Shown: positions 9,531 through 20,600, numbered from the stretch's first letter. The stretch: DNA of 64,000 nt from Izhakiella capsodis (GCF_900115045.1 NZ_FOVC01000002.1:62001-126000), one strand, 5' to 3'. Program-made: numbers and translations. Notes: a model not told the origin generated them from the sequence alone.

Positions 9531-9535
9531 AGCCA

Positions 9536-11476
9536 CTATTTTTGCAGGTTAAGGCGATAGATCGCAAAACCTGTCTCATCGTTTTGCAGTCGCTCCATTG
9601 GATAGAGTGCATGATTTTTGATAAATGCACTGGCTTTATCGCTGGGTGACGTCTCAACGCGCACGTCCAGATGCGTATTGCTGTGAACAGGGGCCAGTCG
9701 CCAGTTACCATCCGCCTGAGGTTTTACTTCACCATGTAACTTCGTCTGTTCGCGAATATAACCGACGAGCACTGCGCGATTCTCGTCGGGTGATGAAAAA
9801 GCCACATGTGTATCGCCGGTTCCAGCAAATTGACCTCCCCAGGCGCGATAGTTATTGGTTGCTACGAGAAAAACCTGATCAGGATCTACCGCTTTACCTC
9901 CCCAGGTAAGTTTTTTTATGCGTGATGCACTGGCATTAACCAACTTGCACTGGCTGTCGTAGCGAGCAGGTTGCGTGACATCGATTTGATAATTTACGCC
10001 GTCAATAACATCAAAATTGTAAGTGGGGAATTGCCAGTTGATCAGTGATTGGGGCTGAATACTATCCGGATCAATGCGGTTAAACTGTACTGCTGTGCAT
10101 TCCAGCCACTCCTTCAGTTCGCGGCCGCTAACTTTTAATGCCACCAGGGTATTTGGGTAGAGGTAAAGGTCGGCCGCGTTGCGGAATGTCATCACCCCTT
10201 TTTCTACTTCGACATAACCAGCAGGATCGTTTTTGCGGCCCCCGGCTTTAAATGGTGCGGCGGCAGAGAGAACCGGATATTTTTCCAAGTCTGGATCGCC
10301 TTGAATAGCGTGTTTAACGTAATCGCGCTGGGCATTGTTGACAATCTGCACCGTCGGATCGTCCTGAACCAATGCCAGGTAGCTATACATCACGCCCGAT
10401 GACTTGCCAAGTGGCTGGCTGACAAATTTACGCGTAGCGTTATGATCATCAGCCATCACTTTTACCAGCGCCGGATCTTCTGCTGCCAGCGATTTTTTTG
10501 CTATCGGATCATATATCGGACGCGCCTGTGCTTTACCGGAAGTGACTTGCCACTTTCCGTCTTTAAGCTCGAGGACCAAATCAATCACGCCGAGGTGATC
10601 GCCCCACATGCCAGGCATAACAGCAGGCACGCCATTCAACGTACCCTTAACAATATCAGCGCCCTCAATTTCGGCAAACTCTTTACCGGGGAACACCTTA
10701 TGTGCATGGCCGAACATGATGGCATCAATGCCTGGCACCTTGCTAAGATAGTAAACAGAATTCTCTGCAAGGGCGTGCCACGGGTCGCTTGATAATCCTG
10801 AGTGAGCAATAGCGATCACGATATCCGCGCCGGCCGCACGCATTTTGGGTACCCATTCTTTTGCCGTTTCCGTAATGTCGTTGACCGTGACCTGGCCTTG
10901 CAGGTTGGTTCTATCCCACACCATAATCTGTGGTGGTACAAAACCAATATAACCCACTTTCAGCGTATGTCGCTCTCCCTGCAAGTCTTTAACGTTGAGT
11001 GTTTCAATCAGATAGGGTGTGAACTTCGGCTTGTTGCTATGCACGTCGATAATGTTGGCGTTGATATAGGGAAAGCGTGCGCCAGCAATCGCTTTTTGCA
11101 AAAAATCCAGACCGTAGTTGAATTCATGATTACCGAGATTACCAACGTTATAATTCAGCATATTTAGCGCCTTATAAACGGGGTGCGTTTCTCCGTGCTT
11201 CAATCCTTTTGCCGCCACGTAATCACCCAGTGGGCTGCCCTGGATAATATCGCCGTTATCTACCAGTACGCTATTGGTCGCCTGCTTACGCGCCTGTTCG
11301 ATCAGCGTTGCAGTACGAACCAAACCAAACTTTTCGCTGCCTTTATCTTTGTAATAGTCAAAGTCCATCATATTGCTATGCAGATCGGTGGTTTCCAGAA
11401 TGCGAAAATTGACCGTTGCAGCATGAAGGGCTGTGCTCATTACCAGCGCGGCTAGCGTTACTCCTTGTCTAAGCAT
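9536..11476 (-). CDS. cpdB: Periplasmic 2',3'-cyclic-nucleotide phosphodiesterase / 3'-nucleotidase
   Basis: 646-residue bifunctional enzyme that hydrolyses 2',3'-cyclic nucleotides and 3'-nucleotides in the periplasm, releasing nucleosides for uptake. Signal peptide: MLRQGVTLAALVMSTALHA. The N-terminal metallophosphatase domain has the two-metal motifs ETTDLHSNM, DNGDIIQGS, GNHEFNYG, IAHSG and FGHAH between residues 28 and 260. The C-terminal 5'-nucleotidase domain (about 370-580) binds the base. Length matches E. coli CpdB (647). It is divergent from cysQ. Confidence 0.97.
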   Translation of the reverse strand: MLRQGVTLAALVMSTALHAATVNFRILETTDLHSNMMDFDYYKDKGSEKFGLVRTATLIEQARKQATNSVLVDNGDIIQGSPLGDYVAAKGLKHGETHPVYKALNMLNYNVGNLGNHEFNYGLDFLQKAIAGARFPYINANIIDVHSNKPKFTPYLIETLNVKDLQGERHTLKVGYIGFVPPQIMVWDRTNLQGQVTVNDITETAKEWVPKMRAAGADIVIAIAHSGLSSDPWHALAENSVYYLSKVPGIDAIMFGHAHKVFPGKEFAEIEGADIVKGTLNGVPAVMPGMWGDHLGVIDLVLELKDGKWQVTSGKAQARPIYDPIAKKSLAAEDPALVKVMADDHNATRKFVSQPLGKSSGVMYSYLALVQDDPTVQIVNNAQRDYVKHAIQGDPDLEKYPVLSAAAPFKAGGRKNDPAGYVEVEKGVMTFRNAADLYLYPNTLVALKVSGRELKEWLECTAVQFNRIDPDSIQPQSLINWQFPTYNFDVIDGVNYQIDVTQPARYDSQCKLVNASASRIKKLTWGGKAVDPDQVFLVATNNYRAWGGQFAGTGDTHVAFSSPDENRAVLVGYIREQTKLHGEVKPQADGNWRLAPVHSNTHLDVRVETSPSDKASAFIKNHALYPMERLQNDETGFAIYRLNLQK

Positions 11477-11793
11477 CAGGCTATCTCATGGTGGTTTTCA
11501 ATATGCAATAAACATCGCAAAATATAGTGAAATTGTTACGTTTATTATTATGAACTGTGAAGGTGATCGTGAGTTTTCCACGACTTATGTGTGAATTGAG
11601 GCGAATCTACTGTCATTCAGACGGCGTTTTTTCTTAGGGTTTGAAGGTGGTTGTGTCAATAAAACAAATATAAAGAGTTACCGTCATCATCTGATGTGAT
11701 CCCGGTATGAGCAGCATGGAATGCTAATATCATAGATATTCGCGTATTGTAGCCGGTAAGGATGCTGGAAATGCAACATCAACGAGGTGGAAC
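11477..11793. other. Divergent promoter region of cpdB and cysQ
   Basis: 317 bases, AT-rich in the half nearer cpdB, with no reading frame I can support. It must hold the promoters of both genes. E. coli also has this divergent pair. A good ribosome site (GAGGTGGAAC) precedes cysQ. Confidence 0.6.
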
Positions 11794-12537
11794 ATGTTAG
11801 AACAGATTTGCCAGCTGGTACACAAAGCGGGCCATGCCATTATGGCGGTCTATCAAAGTCATACGCCGATGAAGATCAGCCAAAAGTCTGATGACTCGCC
11901 GGTCACCACAGCTGATATTGCAGCGCACCGGGTGATTCTTACAGGGCTGAACGCGCTGACGCCTGATATACCGGTCTTATCTGAAGAAGCGCCACCTGCC
12001 TGGAAAGTACGCCAGCACTGGCAGCAATACTGGCTGGTCGATCCCCTGGATGGTACGAAAGAATTTATTAAACGCAACGGTGAGTTTACTGTAAATATCG
12101 CGCTGATTGAGGCGGGTAAACCGGTGATGGGCGTTGTCTATGTACCGGCCACAGGCGTGATGTATCTGGCAGAGAAGGGCAAAGCCTGGAAGGATCAAAA
12201 CGGGTGCCGCGTCCAGATTCGAGTTTGTGACGCCATTCCGCCTTTAGTGGTCGTCAGTCGTTCGCATCGCGAGGATCATGAGTTAAGCGAGTATCTTAAA
12301 CAGCTTGGCGAACATCAGACTATTTCTGTTGGCTCCTCGCTGAAGTTTTGCCTTGTCGCAGAAGGTAAAGCTCAGCTTTATCCCCGTTTCGGACCGACCA
12401 ATATCTGGGATACCGGCGCGGGTCACGCTGTTGCCGTTGCAGCGGGTGCACACGTTCACGACTGGACAGGGCAAACCCTGGACTATACGCCACGTGAGTC
12501 GTTTCTTAATCCGGGCTTTCGCGTTTCGCTGTTTTAA
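11794..12537 (+). CDS. cysQ: 3'(2'),5'-bisphosphate nucleotidase CysQ
   Basis: 247-residue member of the inositol-monophosphatase superfamily. It removes the 3'-phosphate from PAP and PAPS, which controls PAPS during sulfate assimilation and clears PAP, an inhibitor of RNA-degrading enzymes. Metal and catalytic motifs are SDDSPVTTADIAAH (about 32-45), LSEEAPP, VDPLDGTKEFIKRNGEFTV (about 82-100) and the C-terminal WDTGAGHAVAVAAGA (about 209-223). Length equals the E. coli protein. Confidence 0.96.
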   Translation: MLEQICQLVHKAGHAIMAVYQSHTPMKISQKSDDSPVTTADIAAHRVILTGLNALTPDIPVLSEEAPPAWKVRQHWQQYWLVDPLDGTKEFIKRNGEFTVNIALIEAGKPVMGVVYVPATGVMYLAEKGKAWKDQNGCRVQIRVCDAIPPLVVVSRSHREDHELSEYLKQLGEHQTISVGSSLKFCLVAEGKAQLYPRFGPTNIWDTGAGHAVAVAAGAHVHDWTGQTLDYTPRESFLNPGFRVSLF

Positions 12538-12560
12538 TTTAAGGTCGCCTCCCTTGCCTC

Positions 12561-12588
12561 AATGGGCCTTCTACGGCCCATCTTTCCC
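12561..12588 (+). terminator. Hairpin between convergent cysQ and ytfJ
   Basis: Stem TGGGCC/GGCCCA with a 6-base loop followed by TCTTTCCC, lying between the two stop codons. A moderate terminator for cysQ. Confidence 0.65.
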
Positions 12589-12600
12589 TGAGCTGCCCGT

Positions 12601-13161
12601 TTATTCTTTAAGTAGGAATTTCACTAACGTTATCACTTGATGTGTTTCGTCCAGCGTCAGAGTGCCGTCTTTCGCAAAGCGGACCCGTCCCTGTTTATCA
12701 AGCACCACGATAGCTGAACCGTCGCTTTGAAGCTGCCAGGCTTTCTTAGCTATGCCATTGCTATCGACAATAAACTGCGACCAGGGATACAGCTTTTTAT
12801 TGCTTTCAATGTTGCTACGCACAAACATGGCGGTACCGGGAATGGCATCATCGGTATTGACGATAGTGGTCGTCTGGTAGCGAGCGTGCGGCAATTTTGC
12901 TGCTTTTATAGACTCAATTAGCGCAGCATTCATCTCCTTTGATGAAGATCGACCGGCAATGTGCTGGATGACCCGCACTTTCCCGGGCAGCCGGGCACTG
13001 TTCCAGTTCTGGTAACTGAATTTATCGGCAGTGAGTATCAGCTCGCCTTTATCATTAATGCCAATATCAGGAACGCGCTGATGTTGAACAAAATTGTGAG
13101 CAAGGGCCGTGGAGGGCAGGATTAGTGAGAGCAGCAAGGCCCCTAAGTAGCTAATCTTCAT
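12601..13161 (-). CDS. ytfJ: Periplasmic thioredoxin-fold protein YtfJ
   Basis: 186-residue secreted protein with signal peptide MKISYLGALLLSLILPSTALA. The mature part fits the YtfJ family: YQNWNSARLPGKVRVIQHIAGRS, then SIKAAKLPHARYQTTTIVNTDD, then SDGSAIVVLDKQGRVRF. The fold is thioredoxin-like but no CxxC motif is present, so it is not an obvious oxidoreductase. The function is unknown even in E. coli. The neighbours cysQ and ytfK are as in E. coli. Confidence 0.9.
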   Translation of the reverse strand: MKISYLGALLLSLILPSTALAHNFVQHQRVPDIGINDKGELILTADKFSYQNWNSARLPGKVRVIQHIAGRSSSKEMNAALIESIKAAKLPHARYQTTTIVNTDDAIPGTAMFVRSNIESNKKLYPWSQFIVDSNGIAKKAWQLQSDGSAIVVLDKQGRVRFAKDGTLTLDETHQVITLVKFLLKE

Positions 13162-13473
13162 TATATCCCCCTTTCACAAAGTGATCAGACCAGATGTTTG
13201 TACTGATGCAATAATAAACGTGAATAGGCGATCTGTCGCGTCGACTTGTTTGCTTTGCGGTAATTAGCACAATTTTGCAATACCACTTCGGTCTATACTG
13301 CCTGTTCGGTGCCTCGCGAGAGATTCATCGGTAATGAAATGTAAAAACAGTAAAATTAATGGTTTTCCGGAACATTGAAAGTTATTCGTGTTCTATAGTT
13401 ATGCTGCTTTCGCCTCCAGGGTGCGTACCAAATTGGCTACGCCGGAGCGGGCTTGAATCAGGAATAAGGCATA
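13162..13473. other. Divergent ytfJ/ytfK regulatory region
   Basis: 312 bases without a supported gene. It holds the promoters of ytfJ (minus) and ytfK (plus). In E. coli ytfK is induced by phosphate starvation through PhoB; I could not place a convincing pho box by eye. Confidence 0.5.
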
Positions 13474-13677
13474 ATGAAAATTTTTAAGACATATAATCCG
13501 CTTCAAATTGCTAAATATGTGAAAACGTTGTTCCGTGGCCGCCTGTACATCCATAACGTCGGGGCTTTTGAGTTTGATAAAGGTAAGATCCTTATCCCGC
13601 GCGTCAGGGACAAGCTGCACTTGTCAGCAATGTCGGAGATCAATCGTCAGGTATTACGGTTACAGCTGGAGTATTAA
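13474..13677 (+). CDS. ytfK: Stringent-response modulator YtfK
   Basis: 67-residue DUF1107 protein. E. coli YtfK binds SpoT and tilts it toward (p)ppGpp synthesis under phosphate or fatty-acid starvation. The sequence is typical from MKIFKTYNPLQIAKYVKTLFRGRLYI through FEFDKGKI to the end. The ribosome site is AATAAGGCATA. It is single-gene, with two hairpins downstream. Confidence 0.92.
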   Translation: MKIFKTYNPLQIAKYVKTLFRGRLYIHNVGAFEFDKGKILIPRVRDKLHLSAMSEINRQVLRLQLEY

Positions 13678-13735
13678 CGTTAAGATTCTCTGATTTAAAT
13701 TTATATACTTCATACTTCCGCGCATCACTCGATCC

Positions 13736-13787
13736 GTATTCCGGGCATTACGCCCGGAATACATGAAGTACCTACTTCACTTTTTTT
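13736..13787 (+). terminator. Tandem hairpin terminator of ytfK
   Basis: A perfect 11-bp stem GTATTCCGGGC/GCCCGGAATAC (13736-13762) is followed by a smaller hairpin GAAGTA/TACTTC and a run of seven T (13781-13787). The second element looks like the actual terminator. Confidence 0.8.
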
Positions 13788-13861
13788 GAAGAAAGACCGG
13801 CAGGATACCGCATGCCCGATTCGCGTAAGAAGTGGCGGAGTGTAAATAGTCGAGCGGTATT

Positions 13862-15187
13862 TTACTCTTCCATCACCTTTGGCAGCGCCGTGCCGGCGAC
13901 TGCGCGGGGGTTTAGCCTGGTAACTAACAGTTGATCGATACGGTAGCTGTCAATATCGACTACCTCGAACTTGTAACCATGTAGCTTCACGAAATCGGTG
14001 CGTTTGGGGATCTTGCGCAGCATGAACATCATGAAACCTCCAATGGTTTCGTAATTGCCTGACTGAGGAAATTCGTCAATATCCAATACGCGCATAACAT
14101 CATCAATCGGCGTACCGCCCTCGATGAGCCATGAATTTTCGTCACGCGTAACTATCTGCTCTTCCATCCCCTGGCCGACTAAATCCCCCATCAGCGTAGT
14201 CATCACATCGTTGAGCGTAATAATGCCGACGACCAGCGCATATTCGTTCATGATGACGGCGAAATCCTCACCGGCTGTTTTAAAACTCTCCAGCGCTTCG
14301 GATAGCGTCAGCGTATCCGGTACGATTAGCGCATTGCGGATCTGTACGCCGCTGTTGAGTGTCAGACTCTGGCTGCTGAGAACCCGTAAAAGTAGTTCCT
14401 TGGAGTCAACATAGCCAACAACGTTATCAATATTTCCGTTGCAAACCAGGAACTTTGAATGGGGATAGGCGGCGATTTTGTCTTTGAGACTGGACTCATC
14501 TTCGTGTAAATCGAACCAGATAATATTTTCACGTGAGGTCATCGATGAGGGGACGGTGCGCGATTCAAGTTCAAATACGTTTTCGATCAGCTCATGTTCC
14601 TGTTTGCGCAAAACGCCAGCCAGTGCGCCAGCTTCCACCACAGCGTAGATGTCATCAGAGGTGATATCATCTTTACGCACCATAGGGATTTTGAACAGGC
14701 GAAAAATCATATTCGCCAGTCCGTTAAAGAACCAGACCATAGGGCTGAAAATCAACAGGCAAAAGCGCATTGGATTAATAATTTTCAGCGCGATGGCTTC
14801 AGGTGAAATCATACCGATACGTTTAGGCGTCAGGTCGGCCAGCAGAATAAATAGGCTGGTTACCAGCACAAAAGAGCAGATAAAACTGAGTTGTTGCGCC
14901 AGCTCCGGAGACACGATCTGGATAAATAGTGAGCGAAACGCCGGGGAGAATGCTGCGTCGCCAACGATACCACCGAGTATCGCCACCGCATTGAGGCCTA
15001 TCTGCACCACGGTAAAAAAAGTGCCGGGTGTTTCCTGCATTTTCAATACCCGCTGGGCGTTAATATTGCCTTCATCGGCCAGCAGTTTGAGCTTGATTTT
15101 ACGTGCAGCGGCCAGCGAAATTTCTGAAAGTGAGAAAAAGGCACTTACGACAATCAATATCAGTATGACAAGAAAGCTATCTAACAT
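13862..15187 (-). CDS. ytfL: CNNM/CorC-type membrane protein YtfL (polyamine/ion transport)
   Basis: 441-residue inner-membrane protein. It has an N-terminal DUF21/CNNM membrane domain with about four helices (1-190; FFSLSEISLAAARKIKLKLL and FFTVVQIGLNAVAILGG are family hallmarks). A CBS-domain pair covers about 205-330 and a CorC/HlyC domain closes the protein (about 345-425, NYETIGGFMMFML). E. coli YtfL has been described as a putrescine exporter (PaeA); related proteins move magnesium or cobalt. ATG 15187 (MLDSFLVIL) is chosen over longer in-frame starts because it matches the family and has GGA six bases upstream. Confidence 0.92.
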   Translation of the reverse strand: MLDSFLVILILIVVSAFFSLSEISLAAARKIKLKLLADEGNINAQRVLKMQETPGTFFTVVQIGLNAVAILGGIVGDAAFSPAFRSLFIQIVSPELAQQLSFICSFVLVTSLFILLADLTPKRIGMISPEAIALKIINPMRFCLLIFSPMVWFFNGLANMIFRLFKIPMVRKDDITSDDIYAVVEAGALAGVLRKQEHELIENVFELESRTVPSSMTSRENIIWFDLHEDESSLKDKIAAYPHSKFLVCNGNIDNVVGYVDSKELLLRVLSSQSLTLNSGVQIRNALIVPDTLTLSEALESFKTAGEDFAVIMNEYALVVGIITLNDVMTTLMGDLVGQGMEEQIVTRDENSWLIEGGTPIDDVMRVLDIDEFPQSGNYETIGGFMMFMLRKIPKRTDFVKLHGYKFEVVDIDSYRIDQLLVTRLNPRAVAGTALPKVMEE

Positions 15188-15937
15188 ATTCATTCCATAA
15201 TTTATAAACTTGTCATCTTTGGCCTGGGCAACGTGAAGTTGATCTTCGGGAGTCTGAGCTATCCGCGCCAAAAACGTCTGCACCATTACGACGAGCGTTT
15301 GTCGTCGGGCAGAAAGGGTTTACGGGCCGCCATGACGGCTCGTGTGCAGATTATAGCCTTGCCTGAGACGCCTTACAATTGCGGCGGTAAACCAATTACA
15401 CTGCCTGCCAGCCCACCCTATCCCTCAGAGATTAGATGCAAGATACTGCTGATGATACCTCGGAGTGATAAAATAGCCTCTCTGGAACGAATTTTGCTGT
15501 GATAGCCCAGTTGTCGTCAGCCCCATGATAGGCTATCAGCTGCCAGAATAGTTATTCAACGCCCTAAAAGCATCCCATCGACAGCCGTGCGGTAGCCCTG
15601 TTACCGGAGGGTATCTCATTCTGTGATCGGTGACTACGTGTTGATCCCGGCATTGGCGTATTGCGTTTCATTAGTGCTCTGGCGGAGTTTATCAATATCA
15701 GGCGTTACACCAACATTCTGATGTTAAGAATTAACTCGCACAGGTTGTGTCATGCATTCACTTTGACCACAATAGAGACCAAAATTTAACGTGATAGCAT
15801 CACGGGATATTGTCTCAATCACTGAGATTTAAGTTATCCTTTGTAGAGGCAGCTTTTGTTGCCGCGCGCCGCTGTAACTTGCGAGTAAATAAAAGATTTA
15901 TCCCCGAACGGGGCTGGCGTCGATAACAGGAGTAAGC
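15188..15937. other. 750-base gap between ytfL and tamA; msrA not found
   Basis: E. coli carries msrA (methionine sulfoxide reductase A) on the minus strand at this place. Reading both strands I found none of its hallmarks (GCFWGVE near the N-terminus), and no convincing gene. The part next to tamA (about 15780-15935) is AT-rich and holds the tamA promoter and the ribosome site AGGAG. The rest is without visible function; it may be what remains after deletion of msrA, but no fragment could be traced. Confidence 0.5.
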
Positions 15938-17680
15938 GTGCCACGAACTTATGTGTATTGCCTGTGCTGTCTGATGCTGACAGCAGTCTCCACTGTACAG
16001 GCGGCGACTGTGCGTTTGAAGGTTGAAGGGCTATCCGGAGAATTAGAAAAGAACGTCAGGGCGCGCCTGTCTACCATCGGGAATGATGAGATATCGGCAG
16101 ATGGCCGATTTCGCGCTCGTGTCAGTGAGGCAATCAGGCAGGGGCTGAAAGCACTGGGCTACTACGAGCCTGAAATTAGTTTTCAGCTAAGCCCTCCGCC
16201 GCCAGGCGGCAAGCGGCAGGTTCTTTACGCCAGGGTTAAGCCTGGCACGCCGGTTCGCATAGCCGGGACGACGGTTATTTTGCGCGGTGGCGCTCGCCAA
16301 GATGAAGCTTTCCAGAAGCTGCTCCGCACGGGGAAGCCCAAAATAGGTACAATTCTTAATCATGGTACTTACGACAATTTTAAATCCTCACTTAACAACT
16401 TATCGCTAACAGAAGGTTATTTTGATGCCAGATACCTCAAGAGCGAGCTGGGCGTATCGGTTCCGCGGGAAGAAGCCTTCTGGGATATCGATTATGACAG
16501 TGGTCAGCGCTATCGCTTTGGCGATGTAACCTTTGAAGGCTCGCAGATTGATAACCGCTATTTGCAAAACCTGATACCCTTCCATAAAGGCGACTATTAC
16601 AATTCCGCAACCCTTGCCGAGTTGAACCGCAGGCTTTCGGCAACCGGCTGGTTTAATTCAGTGGTCGTCGCCCCTGATTTTAAAACATCGCGCCAGAGCA
16701 AAATATTGCCACTTGATGGCGTTCTCACACCCCGCACCGAAAACTCTATCGAGGCAGGGGTAGGTTACTCAACCGACGTCGGGCCAAGGTTGAAAGCAAC
16801 GTGGAAGCGGCCTTGGGTTAACTCTTTTGGCCACAGTTTTACCACCAGTGCTTATATTTCAGCGCCAGAACAGCAGCTGGACTTTAGCTACAAAATTCCA
16901 TTACTGAAAAGCCCGCTGGAACAATACTATCTGCTTCAGGGCGGGGTTAAGCGGACCGACCTGAACGATACGCGTGCTGATTCGTCTACGCTGGCCGCTT
17001 CGCGCTTCTGGGAGGCGTCAAGTGGTTGGCAGCGGGCTGTCAATCTGCGCTGGAGTCTCGATCACTTTACCCAGGCGAACGTCACCAATACCACCATGCT
17101 GATTTATCCTGGTGTCAGTGTAAACCGCATCCGCTCACGCGGTGGGTTGATGCCAACCTGGGGGGATTCTCAGCGGTACTCTGTCGATGTTTCAAACACC
17201 GGCTGGGGTTCGGATATTAACTTCCTCGTATTACAGGCTTCAAACGTATGGATCCGCTCTCTCGGTGAGAGGAGTCGCTTTGTGGTACGCGGTAACCTCG
17301 GCTGGATAGAAACCAATGACTTCGACAAGGTGCCGCCGGACCTGCGTTTCTTTGCGGGGGGCGATAACAGTATTCGGGGTTATAAATACCAGGGCATTTC
17401 ACCGCGAGACTCGGATGGCAAACTTACCGGTGCTTCTAAACTTGCTACCGGCTCCTTTGAATATCAATATAACGTGACTGGCAAATGGTGGGGGGCGGTA
17501 TTTATCGACTCCGGTGAAGCCGTAAATGATATCAAACAGAGTGATTTCAAAACTGGCGCTGGGTTCGGCGTGCGCTGGCAGTCTCCGGTGGGACCCATAA
17601 AGCTCGATATCGCCCGGCCTGTCGGCAATGATAATAATCACAACTGGCAATTTTATATTGGTTTGGGGCCTGAGCTATGA
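15938..17680 (+). CDS. tamA: Outer-membrane translocation/assembly module component TamA
   Basis: 580-residue Omp85-family protein. With TamB it inserts outer-membrane proteins such as autotransporters and helps move phospholipid to the outer membrane. GTG 15938 follows AACAGGAGTAAGC. The signal peptide ends near VSTVQAA. Three POTRA domains cover about 25-265 (GYFDARYLKSELGVSVPREE in POTRA2, RYRFGDVTFEGSQID in POTRA3). A 16-strand barrel follows with the conserved RFFAGGDNSIRGYKYQ near residue 470 and the family ending NWQFYIGLGPEL. Its stop overlaps the tamB start by four bases (ATGA), so translation is coupled. Confidence 0.97.
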   Translation: MPRTYVYCLCCLMLTAVSTVQAATVRLKVEGLSGELEKNVRARLSTIGNDEISADGRFRARVSEAIRQGLKALGYYEPEISFQLSPPPPGGKRQVLYARVKPGTPVRIAGTTVILRGGARQDEAFQKLLRTGKPKIGTILNHGTYDNFKSSLNNLSLTEGYFDARYLKSELGVSVPREEAFWDIDYDSGQRYRFGDVTFEGSQIDNRYLQNLIPFHKGDYYNSATLAELNRRLSATGWFNSVVVAPDFKTSRQSKILPLDGVLTPRTENSIEAGVGYSTDVGPRLKATWKRPWVNSFGHSFTTSAYISAPEQQLDFSYKIPLLKSPLEQYYLLQGGVKRTDLNDTRADSSTLAASRFWEASSGWQRAVNLRWSLDHFTQANVTNTTMLIYPGVSVNRIRSRGGLMPTWGDSQRYSVDVSNTGWGSDINFLVLQASNVWIRSLGERSRFVVRGNLGWIETNDFDKVPPDLRFFAGGDNSIRGYKYQGISPRDSDGKLTGASKLATGSFEYQYNVTGKWWGAVFIDSGEAVNDIKQSDFKTGAGFGVRWQSPVGPIKLDIARPVGNDNNHNWQFYIGLGPEL

Positions 17681-20600
17681 GTTGGTGGAAAAAGGCCCTG
17701 ATCGGGATGGTGATTTTGCTAACGTTGCTGCTGGGCAGCGTCGCGTTTTTGATTGGCACGACACTTGGGCTGCATATGCTGTTCAATGCTGCCAATCGCT
17801 GGGTTCCCGGCCTTGCAATCCAGAAGGTTGAGGGAGGATGGCGCGATCTGACCCTTAGCCATTTGCGTTATGACATGCCTGGGATATCGGTACGCGTTGG
17901 TCGTTTTCATCTGGCAGTGAACCTGAGCTGCCTGAAACACAGCGCATTTTGTGTCAATGATTTATCGTTGAGCGACGTTGGCGTAACGATTGACAGCAAA
18001 AAACTGCCATCGGCAGCACCGGCAACGGAACAACAGCAGGCTAGCTCTGATGAAATTAGTACGCCCTGGCCGATAACTCTGACCCGGCTGGCGCTACGCA
18101 ATGTTAACGTCAAAATGGATGATACGGCGATTTCACTGGCGGACTTTAGTTCCGGCATGACCTGGAAAGCGCGCTCCCTGACGCTACTGCCTACTCATAT
18201 CGAGGGCTTGCTGGTGGCGTTGCCGAAAAACGCGCCATTACCGCCCGCCACGCCCAAAAAACCTGAAGCACCGCTGGGTGAGCAGCTGAATGCGCTGTTT
18301 AGCGAACCGTTGCTGCCCGGTCTGCCCGATTTTCGTTTACCGTTAGATATTAACGTGCCGCAAATACTGGGCGAGCAGCTGCGCGTGACCGGGGGAAGTG
18401 ACCTGACGATTTACCGGCTAATGGTTAAAGCACGTACCAGCGATCGCCATCTGCAGTTGACTACGCTGACCGTAGATTCGTCTCTGGGCCTGGTTAGTGC
18501 CAGCGGTCAGGCCGAGCTGAGCGGTGACTGGCCGCTGGATATGACCCTGAACGGTACGGCTAACGTCGACCCGCTAAAGGGTGAAAAACTCAATATGACG
18601 CTGAATGGTGCAATGCGTAAACAGCTGAAACTGGCGCTTAACCTGTCCGGCGCTCTGAACGTTCAGTTAAAAGGCCAGACGGAGCTGGCAACCCCCGGGT
18701 TGCCCATAATGCTGAAGGTCGATAGTCCACAACTGCGCTGGCCGCTGAAGGGTAAGACGCAATACCAGGTTGATAATCTTGCTTTTAATCTTGCTGGCAA
18801 GGCCACTGATTACAAAACGACGCTTAAAGCCTCTATAAGCGGCAGCGCTATTCCGCCAGCGATCGTCAATGTGAATGGTAAAGGCAATCTGAACCAATTT
18901 AATCTGAATACGCTGAACATTGCTGCCTTGCAGGGGAATATCGATCTTAACGCGTTGGTCGACTGGAGTAAGTCCATCAGTTGGCGTAGCGAACTTAAGC
19001 TTCAGGGCATTAACACGGCGAAGCAATATCCTGACTGGCCCGCCAGACTCGATGGGAAAATAACCACGCGTGGCAGCCTGTACGGCGGAAGCTGGCAGGT
19101 TCGCGTGCCGGAACTGGCCCTTAATGGCAACGTACGGCAAAACGCGGTGGAGGTGCAAGGTTCCCTTTACGGCAACAGCTACAATCAATGGGACATTCCT
19201 GGCGTTAATATTGCGCTGGGACCTAACCACATAGATGTTAAAGGATCGCTTAGAGATAAGCTGACGCTGGATGCGACCATTGATGCCCCGCGGCTGGATA
19301 ATGCGTTACCGGGTCTTGGCGGCATGGCCGAGGGCAGCATTAAGGTGCGTGGCGATCTGAATAAACCACAGCTGTTGGCGAATCTGATAGCCCGTAATCT
19401 GCGCTGGCAGCAATTGCAAATTGCCCGCGTCGATCTTAATGGCGATGTCACGTCCAGCGATCACATACATGGCAAGCTGGCGCTGCAGGTTGAGCAGATC
19501 AAGCAGAATGCCCTGGATATCCGTGCTTTGACGCTCAACGCTGAAGGCAGTGAAAAACAGCATCAGTTGACGCTAAAGATAAAAGGAAAACCGGTCTCCG
19601 GTCAGCTGGCGCTTAATGGCAGCTTCGATCGCGCCGCAGAACGCTGGACTGGCACACTGAACAACACCCACTTTGACACCCCTGTGGGAGAATGGCGTCT
19701 GACGCGGGCGGTCGGCCTGAACTATCTCAACAAGCAGCGGACGATAAGCATTGGACCGCACTGCTGGCAGAACCCTGACGCCGAACTTTGTGTGCCGCAA
19801 ACTATTGAGGTGGGTCCTTCTGGCCATGCCCGTATCGATCTGAAGCGTTTCGATCTGGCCATGCTGAAACCTTTTATGACCGATGACACCCAACTTTCTG
19901 GGGTGTTCAATGGCAACGCGGAAGTTAGCTGGAAGCCTAATGGTGGGCTACCGGACGGTCAAGTTTCGCTGCAGGGTAGTGGCGTTAAGATTACTCAGAA
20001 TGTGCAGGGTAATGTACTGCCGATAGCGTTTGATACTCTGAATCTGAACGCCGGTTTGCACCATAACCACGCCAGTCTGGACTGGCTTATTCGTATTGCT
20101 AAAAATGGTCAGCTGGATGGCAACGTGCAGATTGATGATCCGCTGGGTAGACGTAATCTTGCGGGCAACATCAACATAAAGAATTTGTCGCTGACGATGT
20201 TCAATCCGGCGTTGATGCAGGGAGAGTCGGTCAGCGGCGCCCTTAATAGCCAGCTGAGGCTGGGGGGAGATCTTCAGCGTCCACAGGTGTTTGGTCAGTT
20301 GGGCCTTCGGGATGGGCGGTTGGATGCCAGCTTTATGCCTGTAGACTTGCAAGCTGCCGATCTCAACCTGCAGCTCAACGGCATGAGCTCGACACTTGAG
20401 GGGGTGCTGCGCACGGCTAAGGGACAGTTAAGTCTTAACGGCAATGCCGACTGGAGCAACCTCAACGCCTGGCGCGCGAGCGTGGCGGCAAAAGGTGACA
20501 GGATCCGCGTAACCGTACCGCCTATGGTGCGAATGGATGTGTCACCGGACCTTGTTTTTGAAGCAACGCCTGATTTACTCAATCTGAATGGCAAGGTGGA

